This document shows, piece after piece, positions 5,706 through 6,091 of a stretch of DNA of 6,091 nt. The first letter of the stretch is position 1. Every line of letters begins with the position of its first letter. Position numbers and translations under genes: made by a program. The stretch comes from Candidatus Melainabacteria bacterium (GTDB lineage: Bacteria > Actinomycetota > Actinomycetes > Mycobacteriales > Pseudonocardiaceae). A model generated the notes under the pieces. The model did not search any database and was not told where the DNA came from. It saw nothing but the letters and a program-made list of their open reading frames with translations. The DNA lies in contig CAJCJE010000243.1 of NCBI GenBank assembly GCA_903970565.1, forward strand, positions 1-6,091, read 5' to 3'.

Positions 5706-5717
5706 TGAACCGTACGT

Positions 5718-6091
5718 CTACCGCTGGGTCGGCGAGGTGCGGATGTTCGAGTTGGTGATGTTCGAGTTTGCGGTGTCCGCGTCGGTGGCGTCCAACAGAT
5801 CCAGGTACCCCTGATTCGCCAGCCACAGCGCATCCGAAACCGGCGTAAGTTTGCCCGGAGCCCACCGTTTGTCGGTATACGTCGCGGTGCACCGGCGGAC
5901 CGAGGCGAGGCAGATGGCCAACTCCGCGCGCAGACCCGCCAACCGCTCCTGCTCGGTCGGTCCGGCAATCCGCAACCGCTCGCCATCCCCGTCACGCAGC
6001 GCGACGATGGCATCCTCGGCGAGCCCGTCGGCCGCATCCCAGATCCGCACCGGCCGCTCGATATCGTGATTCCAGACCGGCGCGCGCAGCG
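5718..6091 (-). CDS. Protein of unknown function, N-terminus outside the window
   Basis: C-terminal 123 residues of a minus-strand gene. The frame stays open to the right window edge (LRAPVWNHDIERPVRIWD upstream of the GTG at 6050), so that GTG is probably internal. Third positions are strongly G/C, which supports coding. The visible part looks helical and soluble, with acidic and Arg-rich stretches, no signal peptide or membrane segment, and two cysteines in ICLASVRRC. I do not recognise a domain. The tail has an Asn/Ser-rich repeat, NSNIT then NSNIR, from a 12-bp sequence repeated every 15 bp (5742-5753 and 5757-5768). The tail may be disordered. It converges on the DUF4442 gene with 28 bp between stops. 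Confidence 0.65.
   Translation of the reverse strand, partial: LRAPVWNHDIERPVRIWDAADGLAEDAIVALRDGDGERLRIAGPTEQERLAGLRAELAICLASVRRCTATYTDKRWAPGKLTPVSDALWLANQGYLDLLDATDADTANSNITNSNIRTSPTQR

Overview
The window is about two-thirds GC, with strongly G/C-biased third codon positions, many GTG starts, hairpin terminators without T-tracts and a likely leaderless promoter. This fits an actinomycete. A histidine phosphatase that closely resembles my recollection of mycobacterial Rv3214 suggests the Nocardia/Mycobacterium side of the phylum; the genus is inference.

Left third (1-2990, plus strand): two tandem paralogous genes for secreted sedolisin-type (S53) serine peptidases. The first lacks its 5' end because the window starts inside it. 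The second is complete, with GTG start, ribosome binding site and signal peptide. Both keep the Glu/Asp/Asp/Ser catalytic set and ten paired cysteines. Both seem to lack the long activation prodomain usual in S53 enzymes. In the second copy both calcium-ligand aspartates are asparagine. The 317-bp gap between them holds a perfect 18-bp hairpin terminator, an inverted repeat around a possible -10 box, and a leader that can fold.

Middle (2951-5128, minus strand): a terminator hairpin separates the peptidases from a convergent PP2C-type protein phosphatase gene. Upstream of that lies a two-gene operon, a histidine (acid) phosphatase followed by an SSAT-like GNAT acetyltransferase, joined by an 8-nt stop/start overlap. 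Imperfect 21-bp tandem repeats straddle the acetyltransferase stop codon.

Right end (5129-6091): a 43-bp divergent region with a small palindrome separates the histidine phosphatase from a plus-strand DUF4442/hotdog-fold gene. That gene has an apparent one-base deletion near 5282 that splits it into two frames. A convergent minus-strand gene of unknown function, cut by the window edge, closes the window.

No RNA genes, CRISPR arrays, insertion sequences or phage genes were seen. The tandem peptidases are the most distinctive content; the rest looks like core actinobacterial housekeeping genes.
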